From Sphingomonas glacialis (GTDB lineage: Bacteria > Pseudomonadota > Alphaproteobacteria > Sphingomonadales > Sphingomonadaceae), in the NCBI RefSeq assembly GCF_014653575.1, contig NZ_BNAQ01000003.1, positions 372,001 through 436,000 of the forward strand: 64,000 nucleotides of DNA. The letters are read 5' to 3'. This document shows, piece after piece, positions 7,967 through 17,571 of the stretch. Both the position numbers and the translations under genes were made by a program. Positions within the stretch are counted from its first letter, which is position 1, and each line of letters begins with the position of its first letter. The notes under the pieces were generated by a model that saw only the letters and a program-made list of their open reading frames with translations, searched no databases and was not told the origin of the DNA.

Positions 7967-8887
7967 CTACTCGTGCGTCCGCCCGAAATCGGGCGCCGGG
8001 TCGTCCTGCCCCTGTTCGATGATCCCGCGCCGCACCGCGCGCGTCTTGGTGAACAGATCGAACAGTTCGTCGCCCTTGCCCCAGCGGATCGCGCGCTGGA
8101 GTGCCGACAGATCTTCCGAGAAGCGCTGTAGCATGTCGAGCACCGCCTCGCGATTGGCGAGGAACACGTCGCGCCACATCGTCGGGTCCGACGCCGCGAT
8201 GCGCGTGAAATCGCGAAAGCCGCCCGCCGAATATTTGATCACCTCGGACTGCGTAACCTCTTCCATGTCCGACGCGGTGCCGACGATCGTATAGGCGATG
8301 AGGTGCGGCAAATGGCTGGTGATCGCGAGCACGCGGTCGTGATGGTCGGGCGCCATCGTCTCGATCTCGGCGCCCAACCGCCGCCAGAATTCGGCGACGC
8401 GCTCGATCGCGAGTGCGTCGGTGCCCTCGGGTGGCGTCAGGATGCACCAGCGCTTGTGGAACAGCGTCGCGAACCCCGCTTCGGGCCCGCTGCGCTCGGT
8501 CCCCGCGACGGGATGCGCCGGTACGATCGTCGCGTTCGGTAACGCTGCTGTCAGCGCGCGGACGACTTCGGCCTTGCAGCTGCCGACATCGCTGACGACG
8601 GCGTCGGCGGGAAGATCGGCGGCGAAATCGCACGCGGCGGCTTCCATCGCGCCGACGGGCACGCACAGGATGACGAGATCGGCGTCGATCACCGCAGCCC
8701 CGCTGCTGCTCGCGACATCGTCGAACATGTCGAGCCGCTCGGCGGTCGCGCGCACATCGGCGTCGGCGTCGTAGCCGGTCAGCGCGACGCTTGGCATCGC
8801 GGCACGCGTGGCGCGCGCGATCGAGGATCCGATCAGGCCGATCCCGATGATGGTGACGCGGGCGAAAGGCAGCATGGCGCGGCGCAT
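7967..8887 (-). CDS. tyrA: Prephenate/arogenate dehydrogenase
   Basis: The 306-residue protein starts with a NAD(P)-binding VTIIGIGLIGSSIARA motif, then shows DVGSCK, the prephenate-dehydrogenase motif HPVAGTERSGPE, and SHLPHLIAY. It oxidatively decarboxylates prephenate or arogenate in tyrosine synthesis. Length matches monofunctional TyrA without a chorismate-mutase or ACT domain. Two nearby ATGs are possible starts (8887 or 8875); neither has a strong ribosome site. It is divergent from the amine oxidase gene. Confidence 0.93.
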   Translation of the reverse strand: MRRAMLPFARVTIIGIGLIGSSIARATRAAMPSVALTGYDADADVRATAERLDMFDDVASSSGAAVIDADLVILCVPVGAMEAAACDFAADLPADAVVSDVGSCKAEVVRALTAALPNATIVPAHPVAGTERSGPEAGFATLFHKRWCILTPPEGTDALAIERVAEFWRRLGAEIETMAPDHHDRVLAITSHLPHLIAYTIVGTASDMEEVTQSEVIKYSAGGFRDFTRIAASDPTMWRDVFLANREAVLDMLQRFSEDLSALQRAIRWGKGDELFDLFTKTRAVRRGIIEQGQDDPAPDFGRTHE

Positions 8888-8971
8888 GGCGGATCGCTGG
8901 CGTCATGGCAAGGTTTGCGCCTCTGGCGTTGTCGCGCGCGCCTGCTAGGAGACGGCGAGCAGGAGACGGGA

Positions 8972-10540
8972 ATGCGGGGTGGCGAGACGGTCTGGCATGC
9001 GCTCGAGGCGGCGCGACAGGCCAATCTGAGCGAGGCGGGCATCGCCCCGCCGGTGGCGGGCGATACCGGCCAGACGCGGCGTGCGGTGTTGCTGGCGCTG
9101 GGCGCGGCTGGGGCGGCGGCGGCGCTGCCACGTCCCGCCTTCGCCGCGCCGGGCGGCGGCCCGGTGGCGATCATCGGCGGTGGGATCGCCGGGCTCACCG
9201 CGCTCTGGCACCTGACACAGGCCGGAATCGACGCGCAGCTCTACGAGGCGCGCACGCGGCTTGGCGGGCGCATGTACACCGCGCGCGAACCCGGCAAGCC
9301 GACGGTCGAGGCGGGCGGGCAGCTCGTCAACACCGACCATGCCGACATGCACACCCTCGCGCGCGAATTCGGTCTGTCGCTGCTCGACCGCAAGGGCGCG
9401 CCGCATCGCACCGTCATCCTGAGCGACGGCAAGGAAGTCCCCGAGGGCAAGCTTGCCGGTGCCTTGCGCGGGATCGCCGGGCAGATCGACGCCGATTCGG
9501 TGCGGCTCGACCAGAATTACGCCAAGGTCGCGCTCGAGCTCGATGCGATGAGCTTCACCTCGTATCTCGACAAGCACGCCGCGCTGATGCCCGAGCCGTG
9601 GGTCCGCCGCTTGATGGAAGCGACCGCGCGGACCGAATATGGCGCCGAGCCGGGGCAGGCCTCTGCGATCGAGCTGGTCTTCAACCTGCCGTCGATCTCA
9701 GGGCGGCGGATCGACGTGCTCAGCCGCAGCGACGAACGCTATCTGATCGAGGGCGGCAGCAGCGCGCTCATTGCGGCGATGGCGGCGCGGCTGACCGGGC
9801 GCATCACCACCAACCGCCGCGTGACGCGGGTCGACCCGTTCGGCCCCGGCGTGCGGATCGTCTTTTCGGACGGAAAGACCGTCGATGCCGCCAACGTCAT
9901 CGTCACGACGCCAGCGTCGGTCACGCGGAAGATCGATTTCCGCATTCCGCTGCCGCCGCTGTGGACGCGCTTCATCGCCGAGGTCGGGCTTGGCGTGAAC
10001 ATGAAGGTCCAGGCCGGGATGAGCGCGCGGCCGTGGGACAAGGTGATGGGCCGCGGCGGCGAGATCTGGCAGACCAATCCGCGCGGTGGCGTCGCCAGCG
10101 GGTGGGACGGCAGCGTGCGCGGGCGCGGCGCGAGCGGCGACGTGTGGACGTGGTTCCTCGGAGGCGCCGAGGTCGCGGCGGCCGGTACGCCCGAACCCGC
10201 CGCACTGGCCAAGCGCTTTGCCGGTCAGGCCGAGGCCGGGCTGCCCGGGATCACCGCAGCGACGAGTGCGTTCGCACGGCGCAGCACCTGGCACCGCGAT
10301 CCGCTGTCGATGGGCGCCTATGTCAATTTCCGCCCCGGCCAGCTGACGCGCTTCGGGCGGCTGATCTGGACCGAGGTCGATGGCATGGCGAAGGCGCCGG
10401 TTCCGTCGGGTCCGGTGCTGTTCGCCGGCGAGCATCTGTCGGACGCCTATCCCGGCTATATGAACGGCAGCGCGCAGACCGGGCGGCTGGCGGCGCAGAC
10501 GATCATCGCGGGGCGCGCGCATGCGCGCCGCTTGAGTTGA
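8972..10540 (+). CDS. Flavin monoamine oxidase family protein, probably Tat-exported
   Basis: This 522-residue flavoprotein has an N-terminal TRRAVLLALGAAGAAAA segment ending in AFA, resembling a twin-arginine signal. Next come the FAD-binding VAIIGGGIAGLTALWHL motif and RLGGRMYT. The C-terminal FAD site is FAGEHLSDAYPGYMNGS. These are amine-oxidase (MAO/LAAO) family hallmarks; substrate unknown. The start at 8972 is supported by AGGAG six bases upstream; an ORF extension to 8915 has no such signal. It is 26 bp upstream of metX and may be cotranscribed with it. Confidence 0.88.
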   Translation: MRGGETVWHALEAARQANLSEAGIAPPVAGDTGQTRRAVLLALGAAGAAAALPRPAFAAPGGGPVAIIGGGIAGLTALWHLTQAGIDAQLYEARTRLGGRMYTAREPGKPTVEAGGQLVNTDHADMHTLAREFGLSLLDRKGAPHRTVILSDGKEVPEGKLAGALRGIAGQIDADSVRLDQNYAKVALELDAMSFTSYLDKHAALMPEPWVRRLMEATARTEYGAEPGQASAIELVFNLPSISGRRIDVLSRSDERYLIEGGSSALIAAMAARLTGRITTNRRVTRVDPFGPGVRIVFSDGKTVDAANVIVTTPASVTRKIDFRIPLPPLWTRFIAEVGLGVNMKVQAGMSARPWDKVMGRGGEIWQTNPRGGVASGWDGSVRGRGASGDVWTWFLGGAEVAAAGTPEPAALAKRFAGQAEAGLPGITAATSAFARRSTWHRDPLSMGAYVNFRPGQLTRFGRLIWTEVDGMAKAPVPSGPVLFAGEHLSDAYPGYMNGSAQTGRLAAQTIIAGRAHARRLS

Positions 10541-10566
10541 GCCCTGCGCGGGCCTAACCGCAGGCC

Positions 10567-11700
10567 ATGAGCGATGATCCGCGTTTCGGGCTAGCCCGCC
10601 ATGTCAGCCTGCCCGGGCCGCTCCGGCTCGATGGCGGGGTGCTGCTCTCGCCGGTCGAGATCGCCTACGAGACCTATGGCACGCTCAACGCCGACGCCAG
10701 CAACGCGATCCTGCTGTGCCACGCGCTGACGGGCGACCAGCACGTCGCCTCGGCGCATCCGGTGACGGGCAAGCCCGGCTGGTGGGTGCGGATGGTCGGC
10801 CCGGGCAAGCCGATCGATCCCGCGCGGCACTTCATCGTCTGCGCGAACGTGCTGGGGAGCTGCATGGGTTCGTCGGGCCCCGCGACGATCAACCCGGCGA
10901 CCGGCGCGCCGTGGGGGATGAGCTTTCCCGTCATCACGATCCGCGACATGGTGCGCGCGCAAGCGCTGCTGCTCGATCATCTCGGGATCGCGACGCTGCA
11001 CGCCGTCGTCGGCGGGTCGATGGGCGGGATGCAGGCGGTGAGCTGGCCCGCGACCTTCCCCGACCGTGTCCGCGCCGCCGTGGTGATCGCCTCGACCGCG
11101 CGCCACACCGCGCAGAACATCGCCTTCCACGAAGTCGGGCGCCAGGCGGTGATGGCCGATCCGAAATGGCGCGGCGGCGCCTATTACGAAGCCGGCGATC
11201 CGCCCGCGGCGGGGCTCGCGGTCGCGCGAATGGCGGCGCACATCACCTATCTGTCCGAGGCTGGCCTCACCGAGAAGTTCGGCCGCCGGCTGCAGGCGCG
11301 TCCCGATCGGCCCGATGGCGCGATCAGTTTCGGCTTCGATGCCGATTTCCAGATCGAGAGCTATCTGCGCCATCAGGGGATCAGCTTCGTCGATCGCTTC
11401 GACGCCAACTCGTATCTCTACATTACGCGGGCGATGGATTATTTCGATCTCGCAGGCGAGCATGGCGGGCAGCTCGCCAACGCCTTCCGCGCGACCAAGG
11501 CGCGGTTCTGCCTCGTCAGCTTCGACACCGATTGGTTGTACCCGACCGCCGAATCGCGCGCGATCGTCCATGCGCTGAACGCCGCCGGCGCGCCGGTCAG
11601 CTTCGTCGAGCTGTCGAGCCCGTACGGCCACGACGCCTTCCTGCTCGAAGCGCCCGAGATGAATCGTGTCGTCAACGGCTTCCTGAGGGCTGGCGAATGA
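10567..11700 (+). CDS. metX: Homoserine O-acetyltransferase (MetX)
   Basis: The 377-residue alpha/beta-hydrolase-fold protein has the nucleophile elbow GGSMGGMQ (Ser151), the Asp region DTDWLYP and the catalytic His in [24 protein letters not shown] and [12 protein letters not shown] segments mark the MetX family. It acylates homoserine, the first dedicated step of methionine synthesis; some MetX homologues use succinyl-CoA, which sequence reading cannot exclude. It is followed by a GNAT gene and metW in an operon with ATGA overlaps. No SAM riboswitch fits in the 26-bp leader. Confidence 0.95.
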   Translation: MSDDPRFGLARHVSLPGPLRLDGGVLLSPVEIAYETYGTLNADASNAILLCHALTGDQHVASAHPVTGKPGWWVRMVGPGKPIDPARHFIVCANVLGSCMGSSGPATINPATGAPWGMSFPVITIRDMVRAQALLLDHLGIATLHAVVGGSMGGMQAVSWPATFPDRVRAAVVIASTARHTAQNIAFHEVGRQAVMADPKWRGGAYYEAGDPPAAGLAVARMAAHITYLSEAGLTEKFGRRLQARPDRPDGAISFGFDADFQIESYLRHQGISFVDRFDANSYLYITRAMDYFDLAGEHGGQLANAFRATKARFCLVSFDTDWLYPTAESRAIVHALNAAGAPVSFVELSSPYGHDAFLLEAPEMNRVVNGFLRAGE

Positions 11701-12122
11701 TCACGGTATCCGACGACAAGAGCGCGCTCGACGTGGCACAGATCCACGCCTGGCTGGCCTCGAGTTACTGGTCGCCGGGAATCGCGCGCGATCTGGTCGA
11801 GCGGACGATCGCCGGGTCGCACTGTCTCGGCGCGTACCGCGACGGCGTACAGATCGGCTATGCCCGCGCCATCACCGATCGCGCGACCTTTGCCTGGATC
11901 GCCGATGTCTGGATCGACGCTGCGGCACGCGGGCAGGGACTGGGGCGGCGGATGGTGCAATGGTTCGTCGACCATCCCGACTATCAGGGCATCCGTCGGA
12001 TCGCGCTGGTCACCGCCGACGCGCACGGCGTTTACGAAGCGATCGGCTTCCACGCCCCGCTCCGACCCGAACGCTATATGGAGCGGCTCGACCCCGCCTT
12101 CGCTGCGGCGCTGCGCGCATGA
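11697..12122 (+). CDS. GNAT family N-acetyltransferase inserted between metX and metW
   Basis: The 141-residue protein has the acetyl-CoA binding motif [12 protein letters not shown] and the VYEAIGFH motif near the end, both diagnostic of GNAT enzymes. It overlaps metX by 4 bp (ATGA), and metW overlaps its end likewise. The acceptor is unknown. Its position inside an otherwise direct metX-metW pair suggests a conserved or recently gained link to the methionine operon. Confidence 0.88.
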   Translation: MITVSDDKSALDVAQIHAWLASSYWSPGIARDLVERTIAGSHCLGAYRDGVQIGYARAITDRATFAWIADVWIDAAARGQGLGRRMVQWFVDHPDYQGIRRIALVTADAHGVYEAIGFHAPLRPERYMERLDPAFAAALRA

Positions 12123-12715
12123 CCGCGCTCCGCCCCGACCTCGCGATCATCGCCGAGCATGTTGCTCCCGGCACGCGGATCCTCGACGTCGGCTGCGGTG
12201 ACGGCGCGCTGATGGCCGCGCTGCGCGATACCAAGCGCGTCGATGCGCGTGGGCTCGAGCTCGATGCCGGCAATGTTGCGGCCGCAGTGTCGCGCGGGCT
12301 GTCGGTGATCCAGGGCGATGCCGATGTGGATCTCGCCGAATATCCGGAGGCGAGCTTCGATTACGCGATCCTCAGCCAGACGCTGCAGACCGCCAAGCGC
12401 CCTGATGTCGTGCTCGATCATCTGCTCCGCGTCGGCCGCCAGGCATTCGTGTCGTTCCCGAACTTCGCGCATTGGCGCGTGCGGATGTCGCTGCTGTGGG
12501 GCGGCCGGATGCCAGTGACGCGGCTCTTGCCGGAGCGCTGGTACGACACGCCCAACATCCATCACGTCACGATCGACGATTTCCGCAGCTTCGTGGCTGA
12601 GCGCGGAATCGTCGTCGAAGGGGCGTGGTTCCTGTCGGGCGACAAACGTACCGGGACCGCAGCGGCCAACATCCTGGCCGAACATGCCGTCTTCCTGCTG
12701 CGCAAACCGGCATAA
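12119..12715 (+). CDS. metW: Methionine biosynthesis protein MetW
   Basis: The 198-residue protein has a methyltransferase-like fold with motif I ILDVGCGDGALM, plus MetW family segments SQTLQTAKRPD, VSFPNFAHWRVR and TPNIHHVTIDDF. MetW partners MetX and is needed for efficient homoserine acylation. It is the last gene of the metX operon, with the start in ATGA overlapping the GNAT gene. Confidence 0.95.
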   Translation: MTALRPDLAIIAEHVAPGTRILDVGCGDGALMAALRDTKRVDARGLELDAGNVAAAVSRGLSVIQGDADVDLAEYPEASFDYAILSQTLQTAKRPDVVLDHLLRVGRQAFVSFPNFAHWRVRMSLLWGGRMPVTRLLPERWYDTPNIHHVTIDDFRSFVAERGIVVEGAWFLSGDKRTGTAAANILAEHAVFLLRKPA

Positions 12716-12783
12716 GCGCGAGGAACCAAAGCGTCCGACGCGGGGTTACTTGGTTTCGTAACACAACCAAGGTCCGCACGGTC

Positions 12784-13170
12784 ATGCCCGCCACTGCCCT
12801 CATCGTCGAAGACGAGATTTTCGTCGCGCTCGACCTCGAGCGGATTCTGATGGACGCGGGCTATGCCGTGAAAGCCATTGCCGCGGATCGTTCGGGCGCG
12901 CTCGATGCCGCCGAGGACTGCAGTTTCGCGCTGGTCGACATCAATCTCCGCGACGGTCCGACCGGCCCGGAATTGGCGCGGACGCTCGCACACGACTATG
13001 GTGTGAAGGTCATCTTCGTAACGGCAAATCCGGGCCAGATCGCCCATCCGAGCGGTGCCGTCGGCTATGTCCGCAAGCCGTTCCGCGCCGATGCGATCCT
13101 TGCCGCAGCAGCCGCCGCCACGACAGACTTTGACGTGGTGGAGCACGCGGATTTCATTCCGCTCGTCTGA
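12784..13170 (+). CDS. Single-domain response regulator (receiver only)
   Basis: The 128-residue protein is a complete receiver domain: acidic pocket VEDE near the N-terminus, phospho-acceptor Asp in LVDINL, Thr in FVTANP and Lys in VRKPF. There is no output domain. The ATG at 12784 gives a protein starting at the first receiver strand; an upstream in-frame extension is not receiver-like. It faces the HWE histidine kinase gene convergently with 37 bp between stops, suggesting that they are partners. It lacks the FAT-GUY motif of the SdrG-type stress regulators. Confidence 0.88.
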   Translation: MPATALIVEDEIFVALDLERILMDAGYAVKAIAADRSGALDAAEDCSFALVDINLRDGPTGPELARTLAHDYGVKVIFVTANPGQIAHPSGAVGYVRKPFRADAILAAAAAATTDFDVVEHADFIPLV

Positions 13171-13207
13171 GCTGTGACGGCTCGGCCTGCCGGGCTAGCC
13201 ATGCGCG

Positions 13208-14743
13208 TCAGTTCCGGCTGAGCGAGCTTTCCGGCAGCGTGATTTCGACTTCCAGCCCGCTGCGCTCCCAGCGCTGCGCCACGGTCCCGGCAAGTTGACG
13301 AACCGCGCTCAATTCGATCAGCTGCGAGCCGAAACCGGTCTTGGCCGGTGCTTGCACCATCGGCCCGCCACGCTCGCGCCACTCGATCACGATCCGGTCA
13401 CCGACGCGGCGGCTGTGGACAAGGATCGCCCCGTCATCGTTGTACAATGCGCCATATTTGGTCGCGTTGGTGGCAAGCTCATGGAACAGCAAGGCGATCG
13501 GCGTGGCCGAACGGTCATCGATCGCGACGTCGTCGCCACTGATGGTGATGCGCGACGCGGTGCGCGACTGATAGGGTTCGAACAGCTCGGCGAGCAGGCC
13601 CTGGAGGCTCGTCTGATCGGCCACCGGACGCGACTGCGCGCTGTGCGGCCGGACGAAATCATGCGCGCGGCCAAGCGCGATGACGCGCGCGCGCAAATCG
13701 TCGGCAACAGTGGCGAAGCCCGGATTTGCGCGGGCCGAAAAGCCGATCAGCCCCGAAATCACCGCGAAGATGTTCTTGATGCGGTGGCTGAGCTCCTGCG
13801 CGACGACTTCGCGCTCTTCGCTCGCGAGCTTGGCTTCGTGGATGTCGGTGCACGTGCCGAACCAGCGGACGATCGCCCCGGTATCGTCGAAGATCGGCAG
13901 CGCGCGGCCGAGCGTCCAGCGATACTGGCCGTCGTGGCGGCGCAGGCGGTATTCGATCTGGTACGGCTCTCCGGTAGCGAGCGAATGTTGCCACACGGCC
14001 CAGGCACGGTCCTGATCGTCGGGATGGAACATGCCCGCCCAACCCTCGCCATCGGTCGATCCGGCGGGGACTCCGGTGAACTCGTACCAACGCGCATTGT
14101 AATAATCGTGGAAGCCGTCGGGCTGAGTCGACCACACCATTTGCGGCATCGTGTCGGCAAGCGTGCGGAAGCGCCCCTCGCTGTCGCCGATCGCCGCGCG
14201 CGAGGCGGCAGCCGAGCGACTGTCGCCAAGCCGCCGCAGCACATCCTCGGCGAGCACCTTCAAGCCCTGGCGCTGCAGCGCGGTCAGCCCGGCGCGCGGA
14301 ACGGTGTCGATCACGCAGAGCGATCCGAGCGGAATGCCGTCGTCGCGCACCAGCGGCACGCCCGCGTAGAATCGGATGCCGAGTCCATCGATGACGAGCG
14401 GATTGTCGGCGAACCGCGGATCCTGCGTCGCGTCGGGGATGACCATGATGTCGTCCTCGCGCATCGCATACGCACAGAACGACATTTCGCGCGGTGTTTC
14501 AGTCAGATCGAGTCCGGTGCGCGACAAGAAGGTCTGGCGCTCGGCCTCGACGATGCTGACCAGGCCGACCGGAACCTCGCACAACGCCGCAGCGAAATCG
14601 GTGATGCGGCGCAAGGCCGCATCGTCGCGGAGCGACTCGATATCGTGTTCGGCAATCGCCGCAGCGCGCGCGTGCTCGTCGATCCGCCAGCCGGGTGCAA
14701 CCGGCAATGGCGGTTGGGAAGTTTGGGTCATGTCCGACATCAA
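13208..14743 (-). CDS. GAF-PAS-HWE family sensor histidine kinase
   Basis: The 511-residue soluble kinase has a GAF domain (about residues 30-170), a PAS domain (about 190-300, including WYEFTGVP and FHPDD) and an HWE kinase core. The phospho-acceptor is His320 in ELSHRIKNIFAV. The HWE signature is His421 in the N box (FHELATNATKYG) and W455-x-E457 in EWRERGGP. No membrane helices are seen. Such kinases in sphingomonads feed the general stress response or single-domain receivers. The convergent receiver gene is the obvious candidate partner. Confidence 0.92.
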   Translation of the reverse strand: MMSDMTQTSQPPLPVAPGWRIDEHARAAAIAEHDIESLRDDAALRRITDFAAALCEVPVGLVSIVEAERQTFLSRTGLDLTETPREMSFCAYAMREDDIMVIPDATQDPRFADNPLVIDGLGIRFYAGVPLVRDDGIPLGSLCVIDTVPRAGLTALQRQGLKVLAEDVLRRLGDSRSAAASRAAIGDSEGRFRTLADTMPQMVWSTQPDGFHDYYNARWYEFTGVPAGSTDGEGWAGMFHPDDQDRAWAVWQHSLATGEPYQIEYRLRRHDGQYRWTLGRALPIFDDTGAIVRWFGTCTDIHEAKLASEEREVVAQELSHRIKNIFAVISGLIGFSARANPGFATVADDLRARVIALGRAHDFVRPHSAQSRPVADQTSLQGLLAELFEPYQSRTASRITISGDDVAIDDRSATPIALLFHELATNATKYGALYNDDGAILVHSRRVGDRIVIEWRERGGPMVQAPAKTGFGSQLIELSAVRQLAGTVAQRWERSGLEVEITLPESSLSRN

Positions 14744-14763
14744 CGCGACAGGTCGCTCCCGGT

Positions 14764-15327
14764 TCAGAATGGTACGTCGTCGTCCAGATCGTCGGCAAAC
14801 CCGCCGCGCTGGCCACCGCCGCCGGCAGGCGCGCCGCCGCGTGCCCCGCCGCCACCGCTGCGCTGACCGCCGCCGTAGCCGCCACCACCGCCGCCGCCGC
14901 CGAAATCGTCATTCCCGCCGAAATCGTCGCGCTGGCCGCCACCACCGCCGCCGCCGCCGCCGCCCGAACCGGGCGCGCCGTCGAGCATCGTCAGCACGCC
15001 GTTGAAGCCCTGGAGCACGATCTCGGTCGAATATTTGTCGTTACCGCTGGCATCCTGCCATTTGCGCGTCTTGAGCGCGCCCTCGATATAGACCTTCGAA
15101 CCCTTGCGCAGATAGCGCTCGGCGACGCCGCCGAGCGCTTCGTTGAAGATCGCGACCGAATGCCATTCGGTCTGTTCCTTGCGCTCGCCGGTATTCTTGT
15201 CCTTCCACGTCTCCGACGTGGCGATGCGCAAGTTCACGACCTTGCCGCCATTCTGGAACGACTTGCTCTCGGGATCGCGCCCGAGATTGCCGACGATGAT
15301 CACCTTGTTGACGCTGCCGCCCACCAT
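14764..15327 (-). CDS. ssb: Single-stranded DNA-binding protein
   Basis: The 187-residue protein begins with the OB-fold segment [14 protein letters not shown] and contains WHSVAIFNE and [12 protein letters not shown] linker very rich in glycine (several runs of six or more Gly) follows, then the acidic tip DDDVPF that binds SSB partners. It coats single-stranded DNA in replication, recombination and repair. The start at 15327 leaves a short MVGGS leader before the OB fold; a longer ORF extends upstream into feoB and is rejected. Confidence 0.95.
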   Translation of the reverse strand: MVGGSVNKVIIVGNLGRDPESKSFQNGGKVVNLRIATSETWKDKNTGERKEQTEWHSVAIFNEALGGVAERYLRKGSKVYIEGALKTRKWQDASGNDKYSTEIVLQGFNGVLTMLDGAPGSGGGGGGGGGGQRDDFGGNDDFGGGGGGGGYGGGQRSGGGGARGGAPAGGGGQRGGFADDLDDDVPF

Positions 15328-15353
15328 ATCCCGTATCCCGCTGCTGGGGCTCG

Positions 15354-17216
15354 CTAGAGCCCGAATCCGATCGCGGCCCAATAGACCGCTCCTGCAGCGA
15401 TGTAAGCGAGCGCGAACAAATAGCCAACCATGAAGGCGGGCCACTTCCATCCGTTGGTCTCGCGCCGGGTAACGGCAATCGTCGAGATGCACTGCGGCGC
15501 GAACACGAACCACATCAGGAAGGCGAGCGCGGTCGGCAGGCTCCAGCGTTTATGGAGCGTCTGCGCCATCTTGGTTTCGCTCTGCTCGCCCGCGGTGTCG
15601 ATCGCATAGACGGTGCCGAGTGCCGCCACTGCGACCTCGCGCGCGGCCATCGCCGGAATCAATGCGAGCACGATGTCGCGATTGAAGCCGATCGGACGGA
15701 AAGCGGGTTCGATCGTATTGGCGATCCGTCCCGCGACCGAATAATTGACCGCCGAGACAGGGCTGCCCTCGGGCGGTTTGGGAAAGCTCAGCAACGCCCA
15801 AAGCACGATGGTCGTGAAGGCGATCGTCGTGCCGGCGCGCTTGAGGAAGATTTCCGCACGGCTCCACAGCCCGATCGCGAGATCGCGCAGCCGCGGCAGC
15901 TGGTACTTCGGCATCTCCATCATGAAGCCCGACGATGCGCCCTTGGTCACGGTCCGGCGCAGCACGAAAGCGACGACGAACGCGCCGACCACGCCCATGA
16001 CGTAGAGCCCGAGCATCACCAGCCCCTGCAGCCCGACGAACGGCAGCACCTTGGTGTCGGGGATCAGCGCGCCAATCACCAGCGTATAGACCGGCAGCCG
16101 CGCGGAACATGTCATCAGCGGCGCGACGAGGATCGTCGTGAGCCGGTCCTTCTCGTCCTCGATCGTCCGCGTCGACATGATGCCGGGCACCGCGCAGGCA
16201 AAGCTCGACAGCAAGGGAATGAACGCGCGCCCCGACAGCCCCACGCTCGCCATCACGCGGTCCATCAGGAACGCGGCGCGGACCATGTAGCCGCTCGCCT
16301 CGAGCACCAGGATGAAGAAGAACATGATCAGGATCTGCGGCAGGAACTTCACCACCGCGCCGACGCCGGCGATGATCCCGTCGGTGATCAGCGAGCGCAG
16401 CACCGAATCGGGCATCACGTCCTTGATCTGCGCCGATACGCCATCGAATACGCCCGCAATCGCCTCTGCCGGCGCGGCGCCTGCAAAGAACACCGCCTGG
16501 AACATCACGAACAGGATCGCGAAGAGCAGCACCAGCCCGAACACCGGATGCAGCGCAACCGCATCGAGCGCATTGCCCCAGCGTCGCGCCGGCGCTTCCG
16601 CGACCGTCGCCGCTTGTGCGATCTTCCGCGCGCGGCGTTGCAGCGTGACGATATCCTCGCCGATCGCGTGATTGCTCGGGCGCAGCCGGATCGCCGCGTC
16701 GGCATCGACGATGCCGCCGAGCAGGATCTTCAGCTCGTCGAGCCCGCGTCGCCGCACCGCGACGGTCGGTACGACCGGCACGCCGAGTTCGGCCGAGAGC
16801 TTCAACGGATCGAGCGTCAGCCCGTCGCGCTCGGCAAGATCGAACATGTTGAGCGCGACCACGACTGGCAGACCGAGCGCGATCAGCTGGAGCGTGAAGC
16901 GGAGATGATTGTCGAGGTTCGACGCGTCGACCACCACGACTAGGGCGTCGGGCAGCCGCTCGCCCGCCTGCGTGCCGGTGACGAAGTCGCGCGTCACGCG
17001 CTCGTCGGGGCTCGAGGGTTCGAGGCTATAGGCGCCGGGCAGGTCGACCAGATCGACGATGCGGCCATCGGGGAGCGTCAGCTTGCCCGAATGGCGCTCG
17101 ACCGTGACGCCGGGATAATTGCCAACCTTCTGCCGGGCGCCGGTCAGCGCGTTGAACAGCGCGCTCTTGCCGGCATTCGGATTGCCGACCAGCGCCACCA
17201 GCGGCGCAGCGGTCAT
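15354..17216 (-). CDS. feoB: Ferrous iron transporter FeoB
   Basis: The 620-residue protein has an N-terminal G domain: G1 [12 protein letters not shown], switch region [14 protein letters not shown]3 DLPGAYSL, G4 NMFD. A GDI-like helical region and about eight membrane helices follow, with two Gate-type repeats. It imports Fe2+ across the inner membrane. It is shorter than the E. coli protein but within the range of other bacterial FeoBs. The start is one base after the feoA stop (TAAGATG); an ORF extension into feoA is rejected. Confidence 0.95.
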   Translation of the reverse strand: MTAAPLVALVGNPNAGKSALFNALTGARQKVGNYPGVTVERHSGKLTLPDGRIVDLVDLPGAYSLEPSSPDERVTRDFVTGTQAGERLPDALVVVVDASNLDNHLRFTLQLIALGLPVVVALNMFDLAERDGLTLDPLKLSAELGVPVVPTVAVRRRGLDELKILLGGIVDADAAIRLRPSNHAIGEDIVTLQRRARKIAQAATVAEAPARRWGNALDAVALHPVFGLVLLFAILFVMFQAVFFAGAAPAEAIAGVFDGVSAQIKDVMPDSVLRSLITDGIIAGVGAVVKFLPQILIMFFFILVLEASGYMVRAAFLMDRVMASVGLSGRAFIPLLSSFACAVPGIMSTRTIEDEKDRLTTILVAPLMTCSARLPVYTLVIGALIPDTKVLPFVGLQGLVMLGLYVMGVVGAFVVAFVLRRTVTKGASSGFMMEMPKYQLPRLRDLAIGLWSRAEIFLKRAGTTIAFTTIVLWALLSFPKPPEGSPVSAVNYSVAGRIANTIEPAFRPIGFNRDIVLALIPAMAAREVAVAALGTVYAIDTAGEQSETKMAQTLHKRWSLPTALAFLMWFVFAPQCISTIAVTRRETNGWKWPAFMVGYLFALAYIAAGAVYWAAIGFGL

Positions 17217-17217
17217 C

Positions 17218-17502
17218 TTACTGCGTGACGGGCGAGACGAGGATCGCGCCGGCAACCGCGCGGCGGAGCGCGACGGTCATGCGGCCGATGCGGCACGCGA
17301 TCGGCCCCTTGCCGAGGCTCGCGCGGTGGAGGACTTCGACACCGACGCCTTCGTCGAAGCCGAGTTCGCGCAAGCGGCGCGCCTCGGGCGTCGAGAGATG
17401 CGTCCAGTCGATCGCCGCGACCGTCGCCTGGCGGCGTTGCGGCAGCGACTCGAGGCTGAGCGACTCAGGAGCGGAAAGCTTCATGCTACGCAAGATATCC
17501 AT
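17218..17502 (-). CDS. feoA: Ferrous iron transport protein FeoA
   Basis: This 94-residue SH3-like protein has the FeoA pattern: EARRLRELGFDEGVGVEVLHRASLGKGPIACRIG, ending in a strand AILVSPV. FeoA is a small cytosolic partner of FeoB. It directly precedes feoB with a 1-bp gap. Either the first ATG (17502) or Met7 (17484) could be the start; with Met7 the Fur-like palindrome at 17504-17518 lies wholly upstream. Confidence 0.9.
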   Translation of the reverse strand: MDILRSMKLSAPESLSLESLPQRRQATVAAIDWTHLSTPEARRLRELGFDEGVGVEVLHRASLGKGPIACRIGRMTVALRRAVAGAILVSPVTQ

Positions 17503-17503
17503 C

Positions 17504-17518
17504 TGCGAGCGATTATCA
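17504..17518. promoter_or_regulatory. Possible Fur-type operator before feoAB
   Basis: The 15-mer TGCGAGC-G-ATTATCA fits the 7-1-7 layout of Fur boxes. The right half (minus-strand TGATAAT) is perfect, but the left half is poor; about 10 of 14 informative positions match. It sits just upstream of feoA in an AT-richer patch. Iron regulation of feoAB is expected, but this site is weak evidence. Confidence 0.3.
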
Positions 17519-17571
17519 ATAACAACGCCGCAACACCAGCTTTAATTGCGACGCACTCGCAAACAGCGCGA

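Noticed and set aside
10541..10566. A SAM-II riboswitch before metX, as in many alphaproteobacteria
   Set aside because: Only 26 bp separate the upstream gene from metX, too short for the aptamer, and no matching structure is seen.
12784..13170. SdrG-like FAT-GUY receiver of the general stress response
   Set aside because: The motif after the Thr is FVTANPG, not the PFxFATGY pattern of that family.
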